DNA of 64,000 bases from an uncultured Vampirovibrio sp. (GTDB lineage Bacteria > Cyanobacteriota > Vampirovibrionia > Gastranaerophilales > Gastranaerophilaceae): the NCBI GenBank assembly GCA_910577515.1, contig CAJTLW010000002.1:248001-312000 (forward strand), written 5' to 3'. Made by a program: the position numbers and the translations under genes. This document shows positions 52,322 through 60,863 of the stretch, piece after piece. The notes under the pieces are model-generated. The model worked only from the letters and a program-made list of their open reading frames with translations. It searched no databases and was not told where the DNA came from. Within the stretch, counting starts at the first letter, position 1, and every line of letters begins with the position of its first letter.

Positions 52322-52434
52322 CTAATTTTTTATCTAAAGTTTTATGTGCAGAAGATAGGCGCTATATATTGGGTTTGAAGCGTCGCTGGAGACAATAATT
52401 TCATCATTTTTATAATTTTTTGCACAATTTGCTT

Positions 52435-53229
52435 TTAATTAGCCTTGTAATAATAATCAAGTTCTGCATCAATGTTTAATTTCTTTGCGCCATGTTTAAA
52501 TATTTTTGATTTATAAAGCCCTAAATGTGCAAGGAAATATTTTATACTTACTCCTAAAACCCCAAAGCCATATTTTGTAGAGCGCTTGAAATTGATAGAA
52601 CTTGCCTCCGGGAAATATTTTGTGGGGCATGAAACTTCCCCTATTGAATAGCCGTAATAATAAATAAGTGCAAGCATTTCATTATCAAATATAAAATCAT
52701 CGTCACATTCTGCTAAAGGCAAATTTTCTAAAATTTCCCTTGAAAATGCTCTAAATCCTGTGTGATATTCAGATAATTTTTGCCCCAAAAAGAAATTTTG
52801 GAAAAATGTCAAAAATTTATTTGCTAAAAACTTATATAAAGGCATTCCGCCTTTTAGGGCGCCATTGTTCAACATTCTTGATGCTATAACTGCATCATAT
52901 TCTCCAAAAGCTATCATAGATGCCATTGCAGGAATTAACTTTGGAGTATATTGATAATCAGGATGCAACATTATAATAATATCTGCTCCTTCTTTTAAAG
53001 CTGCAGTATAACAGGATTTTTGGTTTCCGCCGTACCCCTTATTTTCCTTATGAACAATTGTTGTTATATTAAGTTTTTTAGATATATCTTTTGTATTGTC
53101 TAAAGAATTGTCATCTACAAGAATTACCTTATCAACAAAATCTTTATATATCTCATTATATGTGATTTCAAGGGTTTTTTCTGCATTATATGCAGGCATT
53201 ATTACAACTATTTTTTTATCATTTATCAT
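52435..53229 (-). CDS. GT2 glycosyltransferase (polyprenyl-phosphate sugar synthase type)
   Basis: A 264-residue cytosolic family 2 glycosyltransferase. It shows IVVIMPAYNAEKTLEITYNE at the start, ILVDDNSLDNT, NKGYGGNQKSCYTAALKEGA, the metal-site region MLHPDYQYTPKLI and YHTGFRAFSREIL. These fit the dolichol-phosphate mannose synthase-like branch, which loads a sugar on a lipid carrier. No C-terminal membrane helices are present, so it is the soluble form. It lies 113 bases upstream of the GT39-like gene on the same strand. Confidence 0.88.
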   Translation of the reverse strand: MINDKKIVVIMPAYNAEKTLEITYNEIYKDFVDKVILVDDNSLDNTKDISKKLNITTIVHKENKGYGGNQKSCYTAALKEGADIIIMLHPDYQYTPKLIPAMASMIAFGEYDAVIASRMLNNGALKGGMPLYKFLANKFLTFFQNFFLGQKLSEYHTGFRAFSREILENLPLAECDDDFIFDNEMLALIYYYGYSIGEVSCPTKYFPEASSINFKRSTKYGFGVLGVSIKYFLAHLGLYKSKIFKHGAKKLNIDAELDYYYKAN

Positions 53230-53315
53230 AAAATCAATAATACACTATTATTTAAAAATGGCAAAAACTTTAAAAAGCTTTGCAAATATATAAATAAAAC
53301 TATATAATTATTTTT

Positions 53316-55001
53316 ATGATGGAAAACACTGAAAGTTCAATTTATTATATTAAAAAATCGTTTGAATTAAAGAATTTAAAGCTTTACAAAGAAGCAATCG
53401 AGATGCTTTATAAAGCTTTATCCTGTGATGATTTAGGCGATAAAAATATTGAAATTATAGCCCAAATCGGAGATTTATATTGCCTTTTAAAAAATTATGA
53501 AAGAGCAATAGAACAGTATGAAAAGGTTTTAGATAAGGATAATTCCCATATTTATAGCATGCATAAATTATGTGAAATTTATTTTATTTTACAAAATTAT
53601 ACAAAAGCGCTCGAGATAGCGAAAAATTTATGTAAAAAATCAAAAAGTGTTGAAAATTATGTAAATTACTTCAAGGTACTGTTTAAACTAAACCTGTTTG
53701 ATGAAATAAAAGAACTTTATAAAACACTTGATAATGATGCACTTCATAATGAAGAAATAATGCATATAGTTTCTAAAACAGAACCTGATAATCGTTTTGA
53801 ACTTTTAGAAGAAATTATAAAAATAAACCAGAATAATCTTGAGGCAAAGCTTGACCTTGGAATTTTGTGTTTTGAAAAAGAAGATTTTGAATATTCTAAA
53901 GAGCTTTTTGAGTTTGTTACAAAGGCTGAAAATAACCCTAAGGCGTTTTACTATTTGGGGCGCATTTTTAACAAAAAAAATGAGTATACAAAAGCAATAG
54001 ACTGCCTTTTAAAGGCTATTAAATATGATAAAGTAAAGGTCAATGAATATTATTTTGAGCTTGCAAAAGCATACTGTGATATTAATTGGCTAAATGAAGC
54101 CCAAATTGCACTTCTTCGTTCTTTAAGTATACTGTCAAATGCTACGCCTTACGCTGACAGCATTGATGAACATTACTTTCTTTTAGCATGGATCTACTTC
54201 AAGAAAAGTGATATTAAAAATGCTATTTTGAATCTTGATATGATTGAGAGCCATTCTTATATCTATAATAAAGCCCAGGTGTTGAAAAATATGCTTGAGT
54301 TTAAAAAGGGAAATATTATTGAAGCCAAATTAAACCTTGAAAAACTTTATGAAACAGATAAAGACAATCCCTTGCTCTATTCTTCGCTTGGAGAAATTTA
54401 TAAAGAATTGAAGCTTTATAAAAAAGCAGTTGATATCTATAAAGAAGGTTTAAAATTATTCCCCGATTCGTTTGGATTTTTATCAGAAATTGTTGATATT
54501 TTAATTGATGATAAAAATTATGATGAAGCTCTTGAATATGCCGGTGATTTTATTAAAAATTACCCAAATTGCCCAAGCGCTTATAATTCTCTTGCAAGAA
54601 TTTATTATAGGCAAAAAGAATACGAAAAAGCACTTGTAGAGCTTACAAAGCTTGTTAAGCTTGATAAAAATAACGCTGAAGCTTTCTATTTTACAGGGTT
54701 GATTTTAAATGACCTTGGTAACCCTGATGAAGCTATGAAAAATTTAACGGTTGCCCTGAATTTAAACCCGACAAAAGCAAAGTATTATGCGCAAATTTCA
54801 AGAGCATATAATCTGGCCGAACACTACTCTGATGCACTTTTGTTTATAAAAGAGGCAATAGAGCTTGCGCCAGAAGAAGTTTCTTATAAAAAGCAGGCTG
54901 CAATGATAGCTGATGAAATCGGGGATGAAAAAGAAACCAGATTTTATCAAAATTTGGTACAAAGCAGCGAAAAAATACTTAAACAACAAAGAAAAGCATA
55001 A
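53316..55001 (+). CDS. Large TPR-repeat protein
   Basis: A 561-residue cytosolic protein made almost entirely of tetratricopeptide repeats, about 13-14 from residue 8 to 545 (for example YERAIEQYEKVLDKDNSH, YTKALEIAKNLCKKSKS, YEKALVELTKLVKLDKNN, PDEAMKNLTVALNLNPTK). The sequence starts ATGATG; either may be used. No catalytic domain. It probably acts as a scaffold; the adjacent divergent glycosyltransferase genes give a weak hint of a surface-glycan role. No terminator is seen before the tRNA locus. Confidence 0.88.
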   Translation: MMENTESSIYYIKKSFELKNLKLYKEAIEMLYKALSCDDLGDKNIEIIAQIGDLYCLLKNYERAIEQYEKVLDKDNSHIYSMHKLCEIYFILQNYTKALEIAKNLCKKSKSVENYVNYFKVLFKLNLFDEIKELYKTLDNDALHNEEIMHIVSKTEPDNRFELLEEIIKINQNNLEAKLDLGILCFEKEDFEYSKELFEFVTKAENNPKAFYYLGRIFNKKNEYTKAIDCLLKAIKYDKVKVNEYYFELAKAYCDINWLNEAQIALLRSLSILSNATPYADSIDEHYFLLAWIYFKKSDIKNAILNLDMIESHSYIYNKAQVLKNMLEFKKGNIIEAKLNLEKLYETDKDNPLLYSSLGEIYKELKLYKKAVDIYKEGLKLFPDSFGFLSEIVDILIDDKNYDEALEYAGDFIKNYPNCPSAYNSLARIYYRQKEYEKALVELTKLVKLDKNNAEAFYFTGLILNDLGNPDEAMKNLTVALNLNPTKAKYYAQISRAYNLAEHYSDALLFIKEAIELAPEEVSYKKQAAMIADEIGDEKETRFYQNLVQSSEKILKQQRKA

Positions 55002-55106
55002 GAAAAACACCTCTTTTAAAAACCTTTTTGATAAAATTTTGATGCTAAATCAACAAAAGAAGGCAGTTTGGTTTGTATTTTTAATACATTATTTTAAAAT
55101 GTAATT

Positions 55107-55134
55107 TTGTATTTAAAAACATTTGTGATAGAAT
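55107..55134 (+). promoter_or_regulatory. Promoter of the tRNA-Arg locus
   Basis: TTGTAT (55107-55112), a 16-base spacer and TAGAAT (55129-55134) predict a start near 55141, about 20 bases before the truncated tRNA copy and 127 bases before the intact tRNA. Confidence 0.55.
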
Positions 55135-55155
55135 TATTCTTGTAAAAACAATTTT

Positions 55156-55179
55156 AATATGCGCCTGTAGCTCAGCTGG
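55156..55179 (+). repeat. Duplicated 5' fragment of tRNA-Arg
   Basis: Twenty-four bases (AATAT, then GCGCCTGTAGCTCAGCTGG) are identical to 55263-55286, the 5' flank, acceptor strand and start of the D-arm of the intact tRNA, 107 bases downstream. The fragment stops in the D-loop, so it cannot make a tRNA. It sits directly after the promoter. Confidence 0.9.
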
Positions 55180-55262
55180 CTTGTTAAATATTTTACGATA
55201 GTAAAATTTTAACGAAATAAAATACACTCTGTTCAGCTGATTGTGGGCAAACAAAACAAGTG
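55180..55262. other. 83-bp insert between tRNA fragment and tRNA
   Basis: The insert has short inverted ends (CTTGTT at 55180-55185, AACAAG at 55255-55260). It contains a hairpin (left arm 55183-55196, loop GATA, right arm 55201-55213; 13 pairs with one bulged T). It also contains an inverted copy of the tRNA D-arm region: ACACTCTGTTCAGCTG at 55224-55239 matches the reverse complement of 55280-55295 in 13 of 16 positions. No coding frame. Confidence 0.75.
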
Positions 55263-55267
55263 AATAT

Positions 55268-55341
55268 GCGCCTGTAGCTCAGCTGGATAGAGTGTTTGGC
55301 TACGAACCAAAAGGTCGGGGGTTCGAATCCCTCCAGGCGCG
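55268..55341 (+). tRNA. tRNA-Arg (anticodon ACG)
   Basis: A complete 74-base tRNA: 7-bp acceptor GCGCCTG/CAGGCGC, D-arm with AGCTGGATAG, anticodon stem TTTGG/CCAAA with loop CTACGAA (anticodon ACG, read as ICG), T-arm GGGGGTTCGAATCCC-type and discriminator G. CCA is not encoded. Its apparent promoter lies 130 bases upstream beyond a partial copy of its own 5' end. Confidence 0.95.
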
Positions 55342-55367
55342 AATATTACCCCCTCATTAATATTTGT

Positions 55368-56429
55368 TTATTGTTTGGATTTTATCAGGTGTGTTTTTAT
55401 AAACTTCAACCCTTCGCCAATATATGTTGTTGTTATAATTCCAACTACAAAATAAAAATAAGTTGTTTTTAAAGGGAAATAAAACCAATAAATATCAGCA
55501 TTATTTTTTACTGCAAAATCAATCCCTTTTAAGGCTAAAAACATATAGGTTAAAATATTAAAAATAAGCAGGTGGTTTGCCATAATGTGATAGCTATTTT
55601 GCCCGATTTTATTTAAAAATTTCCAATCCTTAACTTTTTCAAATAAAATTTCTATAATAAATAAACTAATATAAATCCCTGTTAAGCTTGTTAAAATAGG
55701 CACTATCGGATTATTATATTGTCCCCAGACTAATAGAAAATGTAGCCCCACCCCATCCATCGGTGTAAAATCCTTATTTGTAAGCCAGAGAATCGATTGA
55801 AGAATAAGTACAAAACAAAGAATTTTGCCTGAAAAAATATTAAGTTTACCTTCCACATTAGTTTTATAAATATAGCCTAAATGTACAAAAAATAGTGCAA
55901 ACATACTTCTTAGAAGCCAAAGCAGGTTTATATTTTCGGCATATTTTTGCAGCCAGATTGCACAAAGTGCCAAAACCAGATATATTGCAAATTTTACCCC
56001 TTTTGGAAGTTTTATATATGCAAAAATCTTATAAATTAAAAGTGTTATAAAAAGGCACGGTACAAACCACAGAGGTGAAATTAAATCCAGCTGATGGCCG
56101 GTTAAAAAAGGAAGAATAAGCTCATTGAATAAATTAATATCCATTCCCCAAAATTTACCTATAACAGGGGTTATGGCGATTGTTAAACCAAGATAAAAAA
56201 TTGCATATAAAAAATAAGGCACAATCAGGCTCTTAGCGCGCCTTTTAAAATATTCAACAAATGAATATGCTGGGTTAAATAGTATTCCTGCAATAAAGAA
56301 AAATACCATCACCTGAAAAGAATATGGCGGAAACATAGGGATTAAGGAGAATTCCAGATGCCCCGAAACCACAACAAGTATTGCAAGTGCCTTTAGAAGA
56401 TTAATCTTTTTGCTGAAAACTTCATCCAT
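55368..56429 (-). CDS. Acyltransferase 3 family membrane protein
   Basis: A 353-residue polytopic protein with about ten membrane helices. It starts KKINLLKALAILVVVSGHLE, which carries the family's conserved histidine in TM1, followed by FFFIAGILFNPAYSFVEYFK and RRAKSLIVPYFLYAIFYLGL (the R near the second helix pair is typical). Members add acetyl or other acyl groups to sugars of surface polysaccharides or to lipids. It follows dxs by 20 bases on the same strand; the link to isoprenoid synthesis is probably not functional. Confidence 0.85.
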   Translation of the reverse strand: MDEVFSKKINLLKALAILVVVSGHLEFSLIPMFPPYSFQVMVFFFIAGILFNPAYSFVEYFKRRAKSLIVPYFLYAIFYLGLTIAITPVIGKFWGMDINLFNELILPFLTGHQLDLISPLWFVPCLFITLLIYKIFAYIKLPKGVKFAIYLVLALCAIWLQKYAENINLLWLLRSMFALFFVHLGYIYKTNVEGKLNIFSGKILCFVLILQSILWLTNKDFTPMDGVGLHFLLVWGQYNNPIVPILTSLTGIYISLFIIEILFEKVKDWKFLNKIGQNSYHIMANHLLIFNILTYMFLALKGIDFAVKNNADIYWFYFPLKTTYFYFVVGIITTTYIGEGLKFIKTHLIKSKQ

Positions 56430-56449
56430 TTTTATAACTCCTTAATTTT

Positions 56450-58216
56450 TTAAATCCTTACAGGCAGGTTTTTTAAGACATCTTGTAAAATTAATTCAGG
56501 AGTTAAGTGATATCTTTTATAAAGCTCATCAACTGGAATTCTGTCTGTAAATTCTTTATCCGAACCAAAGTTTAACACCCTCATATCGCTGTTTCCAAAG
56601 TATCTTGAAATCTTCTCACCAAAACCGCCTGATATGCAGCCGTCTTCTAATGTAATAACAAGACCATGGTTAGCTTTGAGGTTATTTAGCATTTCATAAT
56701 CAATTCCGCTTAAATATAAAGGATTAATTATAGTGGGTTTGAATCCTAATTTATGTTCAATTTCTTTAGCAGCCTGTAGTCCAAGGTGGTAAAAATTTCC
56801 TGCGCCAATAATGGCAACCCTTTTGCCAATTTGGGTCATTTTATATCTGTTGATTTTAGAATAATCGGTTGTATCGCTTGCTCCTTGCGAATTTACTGCG
56901 CCAAATGGCACTCTGATTGCGACAGGATGCTTATTTTGCTCTGTTGACCATTCAAGCATTTGAATGTATTCCTCTTTATTGGTTGGCGCTAAATAAACCA
57001 TATTGGGTATATTGGCAATCAGAGGAATGTCAAATGTGCCAAGATGCGTGCAATCGGCGCCTGAAATCGCTCCCCAGTGAATAAGGAGTGTGATTGGCGA
57101 CATGTTAAGGCACAAATCCTGTGATAGCTGGTCATAAGTTCTTTGGATGAAAGAGCTTAAAACGCTTAATATAGGCTTCGCTCCATTTTTAGCTAAGGCT
57201 GAAGCATAGCCTACAGCGTGTTCTTCTGCAATTCCTACATCAACATATTGCGTTCCCAATTTTTCTCTAAAATCCTTTGTAAAGCCGCATGCCCCGGGGG
57301 TTGCAGGGCTAATAGCTACAATATTCTTGTCTTTTTCTGCTTTTTTAAGTATAAAATTGGTCGTGATTGAGTTATAGCTTTCATTTGATGCTATAGATGT
57401 TTTATTTTCTTTATTATCAAGAGTTCCAGGCAAAATCCAGTGATACGTTTCCTTATCTGTTTCTGCATCCTTGTACCCGCATCCTTTTAACGTTTTAATA
57501 TGCAAAATAGTTGGTTTATTTGTGTCTTTAACTTTCTTGAACGCTTCAATCATTGCCCCTATGTTATTTCCGGCATCTTCATAAAAATATTCAAATCCTA
57601 ATGTTTTAAAGAAATTAAGCTCAGCGCACCCTTTTGTATCGCGTAAAAGTTTTAGGTTTTGGTACAGCCCGCCTGCATTTTCGGCTATCGACATATCGTT
57701 ATCATTTATCACAATTATAATATTGCTATCTAAAATTGCGGCATTATTAAGCCCCTCATAGGCTTCTCCGCCGGATAATGAACCATCTCCTATAAGTGCA
57801 ATAACATTTTCTTTTCTTCCTGCTAAATCTCTTGCTTTCGCAACTCCAACAGCAAGGCTTACAGATGTCGATGTATGTCCTACTTTAAAAAGATCACAGG
57901 TACTTTCTTCTGGTGCTGTATAGCCTGTGAAAACGTTATATTTTTCGGGGTTTAAAAACCCTTCTTTTCTGCCTGTTAAAATTTTATGCGGATAGCACTG
58001 GTGTGAAACATCAAACACAATTTTATCTTCGGGGCAGTTGAATACATAATGCATTGCAATTGTGGTTTCAACAATTCCTAAATTCGGACCCAAATGTCCC
58101 CCTGTTGTGTTGACCTTTTTTATAATTAACTCTCTCATTTCGCCTGCAAGCTGCTCTAATTCAGTGATAGTTAATTTCCTAAGGTCATTTGGCATGTTTA
58201 CTTTGTCTAAAATCAT
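56450..58216 (-). CDS. dxs: 1-deoxy-D-xylulose-5-phosphate synthase (short form)
   Basis: DXS condenses pyruvate and glyceraldehyde-3-phosphate with thiamine diphosphate, the first step of the MEP isoprenoid route. The motif set is present: GGHLGPNLGIVETTIAMHYV, DVSHQCYPHKILTGR, the cofactor motif GDGSLSGGEAYEGLNNAA ending in ND, EEHAVGYASALAKNGAKP and TLEDGCISGGFGEKI. At 588 residues it lacks about 35-50 residues of the usual 620-640, like the shorter DXS versions known in some Firmicutes. The start MILDKV has GGAAA upstream. First gene of a pair with the acyltransferase. Confidence 0.92.
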   Translation of the reverse strand: MILDKVNMPNDLRKLTITELEQLAGEMRELIIKKVNTTGGHLGPNLGIVETTIAMHYVFNCPEDKIVFDVSHQCYPHKILTGRKEGFLNPEKYNVFTGYTAPEESTCDLFKVGHTSTSVSLAVGVAKARDLAGRKENVIALIGDGSLSGGEAYEGLNNAAILDSNIIIVINDNDMSIAENAGGLYQNLKLLRDTKGCAELNFFKTLGFEYFYEDAGNNIGAMIEAFKKVKDTNKPTILHIKTLKGCGYKDAETDKETYHWILPGTLDNKENKTSIASNESYNSITTNFILKKAEKDKNIVAISPATPGACGFTKDFREKLGTQYVDVGIAEEHAVGYASALAKNGAKPILSVLSSFIQRTYDQLSQDLCLNMSPITLLIHWGAISGADCTHLGTFDIPLIANIPNMVYLAPTNKEEYIQMLEWSTEQNKHPVAIRVPFGAVNSQGASDTTDYSKINRYKMTQIGKRVAIIGAGNFYHLGLQAAKEIEHKLGFKPTIINPLYLSGIDYEMLNNLKANHGLVITLEDGCISGGFGEKISRYFGNSDMRVLNFGSDKEFTDRIPVDELYKRYHLTPELILQDVLKNLPVRI

Positions 58217-58350
58217 TATTGTTTCCTTTTTTTAATTTCCATTATCTTATAGGGAAATTCTACACTTTAGAGTTAGCTCTAAGTCAAGCTCTGAATTTAA
58301 AAACTACATATTCCTAAACAGTTTTAATGTATTGCTAATAAAAGCTGGTC

Positions 58351-58599
58351 TTATTCTTCAATAATTTCATAAAGGCTTTGGGCGTCGTTGATTGAAACAT
58401 TTCCGGATGGAATTTTTAAAACCCTTGCTTTCAATACTCTTGTTCGGTATTCAATCATTATAATATCATTTTCTTTTAACTGTTTTGCAGGCTTTGCAGG
58501 GTTTCCGTTTACAAAAACCCTGGCCATATCGCAAACTTCATTTGCAACACTTCTTCTTTTTATAATTCTGGAAACCTTTAAAAATTTATCTAATCTCAA
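58351..58599 (-). CDS. S4-domain RNA-binding protein (RqcP/Hsp15 type)
   Basis: An 82-residue protein that is almost only an S4 domain: MRLDKFLKVSRIIKRRSVAN, VFVNGNPAKPAKQLKENDII and IEYRTRVLKARVL. RqcP (YabO) and Hsp15 act on stalled 50S subunits carrying nascent peptide, RqcP helping alanine tailing. The size and sequence favour RqcP. It overlaps the PfkB-kinase gene by 14 bases. Confidence 0.9.
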   Translation of the reverse strand: MRLDKFLKVSRIIKRRSVANEVCDMARVFVNGNPAKPAKQLKENDIIMIEYRTRVLKARVLKIPSGNVSINDAQSLYEIIEE

Positions 58600-59638
58600 T
58601 GCTTTCTACCTTAAAATCACTTTGCATTCTGAGTTTTGCTTCTATTTCATCAAATGTTAAAAAACCTTCTTGTGCGCCAAAAACTTCCACTACGGCTGCA
58701 GCATTCACTGATGCATATTTCAGCGCTTTTTCAACATCCATATTGAATTTTTCCATTGCAGCCGTAAATGTTGAGCTGAAAGCATCTCCTGCTCCAAGTG
58801 TTGACCTTACAACCGCGGGAAATTCAGGTGCTTTGTAAAATTTTATTCCATCATAAGCATAAACTCCTGCTTTACCGTCTGTAATTACAACATTTACATT
58901 GTTTTCTCCCCTTAAAATCTTTAGCATTTCAATAATATCGGGGTGTATAAAATTGTTTGAAAATTTTTCATTTTTTGTATCCGGGCGCACGGAAATTTTT
59001 GTTAACATACTGGCTTCTTCTTTGTTTAATACAAGAATATCAGCTGTTTCAATAATTTTAGAAAAATATTTTTCGCCTTTTTTGATAGCGGTTGTGCCAG
59101 CATTGATTGAAAGCTTGATGTTATTTTCTTTTGCAAACATTGCAACTTTATCAAGCATTTTATTACTTTCGCCTGCAAGTGGAGCCACATAAATCCATTT
59201 AGCACCTTTTAATTGATTAAAATCAATATCCTTTTCTTTTATTGTGGAATTTACTCCCCTGTGGGCAAGAACTGTTCTATCTCCCTGAAAGCTGACTAAG
59301 ATTATAGAAAAACCTGTTAAACCTTCTTTTGCTTTAATTATATTTGATGTGTCAATATTTGATTGGATAAGTTTGTCGCATATCAAAGGTGCAACTTCAT
59401 CTGCTCCAAGCTTAACTGCAGTTGAGGTTTTAAAGCCTAGATGTGCAAAGTTCATTGCTGTGTTTATGCCTCCCCCGCCAAGGCTTCTTGAAAAATCATC
59501 AATCTCTACTTTGCTTCCATAAGGAAAACTCATAAAATCGCTTCTTTTGTCTTTAGAACTTACAGAAACAATATTTGCGCTGTCTGATTCAATAAAAACA
59601 TCAAGTGTGGCAGAGCCGATTGTTATCACATCAAACAT
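58586..59638 (-). CDS. PfkB-family carbohydrate/nucleoside kinase
   Basis: A 350-residue sugar or nucleoside kinase. It starts MFDVITIGSATLDVFIESD and contains GGGGINTAMNFAHLGFKTS (sugar-binding glycine pair), ADILVLNKEEASML and the catalytic motif STLGAGDAFSSTFTAAMEKF with D in GAGDAF. Ribokinase or adenosine kinase-like; the substrate cannot be fixed. The frame is open 72 codons upstream, but AAAGGA lies 6 bases before the chosen ATG and the extension overlaps the recF upstream region. It overlaps the S4 gene. Confidence 0.9.
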   Translation of the reverse strand: MFDVITIGSATLDVFIESDSANIVSVSSKDKRSDFMSFPYGSKVEIDDFSRSLGGGGINTAMNFAHLGFKTSTAVKLGADEVAPLICDKLIQSNIDTSNIIKAKEGLTGFSIILVSFQGDRTVLAHRGVNSTIKEKDIDFNQLKGAKWIYVAPLAGESNKMLDKVAMFAKENNIKLSINAGTTAIKKGEKYFSKIIETADILVLNKEEASMLTKISVRPDTKNEKFSNNFIHPDIIEMLKILRGENNVNVVITDGKAGVYAYDGIKFYKAPEFPAVVRSTLGAGDAFSSTFTAAMEKFNMDVEKALKYASVNAAAVVEVFGAQEGFLTFDEIEAKLRMQSDFKVESIEIR

Positions 59639-59700
59639 AAAAATTCCTTTTATTTGTTTTATATAGCTTGCTATATTATAATACAAAAAGAGGAAGTTTG

Positions 59701-60828
59701 ATGTTTTTAAAAAGGCTAAAACTAAAGAGCTATAGAAACTATGAAAAGTTTGATTTTGAATTTTCCAAAAACAAAACTCTTTTTGTAGGAAAAAATGCAC
59801 AAGGAAAAACAAATCTTCTTGAAGCCGCTTATTATCTTTCAAGCCTTGATTCAAGCAGAATTAAAAAAGACAGGGAACTTATAAATTTTAATTCCGAATT
59901 TTGCAATATAAATGCAACTGTTTTAAAGGCTGAAACCGATGTAGAACTCGATGTTTTAATTAATCCTCCAAAGAATAAGGTTTTAAAAGTTAATGGCATT
60001 AAAAAAAATAAATCAAGGGATTTTGTGCGGGTTTTATCAACAGTAAGCTTTTCAAATTCGGATTTATTGCTTTTGAGGGGGGAGCCTTCAGATAGGAGAA
60101 AATGGCTTGATAATGCAATTTGTCAGGTATATCCTGCGTATCTTGATAAAATCAATAAATATAATAAAATCCGTTTGCAAAAAGCAAATTTTTTATCTGA
60201 ATTTCAAGGCGGCACAAGGATAAATGGCGGCATATTAAATTATGATATGCTTGATGTTTATAATGTACAATTGGCAAATTCTTCCGCTAACATTATGTAT
60301 TTAAGAATGAAATTTTTATCGGAACTTAAAAAAATAGCAAGAGAAAAACACCTTTCAATTTCAAAAGAGGAAGAATTAAATATTGAATACGAAAATACTA
60401 TCTCTGTTGGCTTTTTGCCCGTATCTGAATTAAGTACAATTTGTTATGATAAATTAAATGAAATTAAAGATGAAGAAATTAAAAAAGGACAGTGCCTTAT
60501 AGGCCCGCACAGAGATGATATCCAGTTTTTCATAAATGGTCTTGATGCTAAAAGATACGCTTCACAAGGCCAACAAAGAACGATTGTGCTTGCGCTTAAG
60601 TTGTCTGAGCTTGATATTATCCATGAAAAAATAAATGAAATGCCTGTTTTGCTTTTGGATGATGTTTTGGCAGAACTTGATAATTTAAGACAGAATTATT
60701 TACTGGATACTATAAAAGATGGCGTACAGACAATTATTACAAGCGTTGATACACTTGCATTTGATGATGAATTTTTAGCTGATGTTGAAATCATTCATAT
60801 AGAAAATGGCAAAATAAAAACCCCTTAA
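59701..60828 (+). CDS. recF: DNA recombination/repair ATPase RecF
   Basis: RecF loads RecA with RecO and RecR at gaps. The 375-residue protein has Walker A GKNAQGKTN (about 29-37), FLKRLKLKSYRNYEKFDFEF at the start, the ABC-type signature YASQGQQRTIVLALKLSEL and Walker B VLLLDDVLAELD. AGAGGAAG is correctly spaced before the chosen ATG; an ATG 11 codons upstream is less likely. RecF often sits with dnaA-dnaN; no such genes are here, so the context is not the usual origin region. A bidirectional terminator overlaps the stop. Confidence 0.95.
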   Translation: MFLKRLKLKSYRNYEKFDFEFSKNKTLFVGKNAQGKTNLLEAAYYLSSLDSSRIKKDRELINFNSEFCNINATVLKAETDVELDVLINPPKNKVLKVNGIKKNKSRDFVRVLSTVSFSNSDLLLLRGEPSDRRKWLDNAICQVYPAYLDKINKYNKIRLQKANFLSEFQGGTRINGGILNYDMLDVYNVQLANSSANIMYLRMKFLSELKKIAREKHLSISKEEELNIEYENTISVGFLPVSELSTICYDKLNEIKDEEIKKGQCLIGPHRDDIQFFINGLDAKRYASQGQQRTIVLALKLSELDIIHEKINEMPVLLLDDVLAELDNLRQNYLLDTIKDGVQTIITSVDTLAFDDEFLADVEIIHIENGKIKTP

Positions 60829-60846
60829 AATTTTTAAGGGGTTTTT
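60817..60846. terminator. Bidirectional intrinsic terminator
   Basis: AAAACCCCTTAAAA-TT-TTTTAAGGGGTTTT, a perfect 14-bp stem that includes the recF stop codon and is followed by T on both strands; it serves recF and the convergent gene at 60864. Confidence 0.9.
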
Positions 60847-60863
60847 GAATATTTGTTATCAGA

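Noticed and set aside
55161..55179. First tRNA-like segment as a second tRNA gene
   Set aside because: Only the acceptor 5' strand and part of the D-arm are present; no anticodon or T-arm follows.
59639..59854. 72-codon upstream extension of the PfkB kinase frame
   Set aside because: It lies antisense to the start of recF and its ribosome-binding site; the internal ATG has AAAGGA and matches the family start.
59701..60828. recF as a marker of the replication origin
   Set aside because: No dnaA, dnaN, gyrB or DnaA-box cluster is seen around it.
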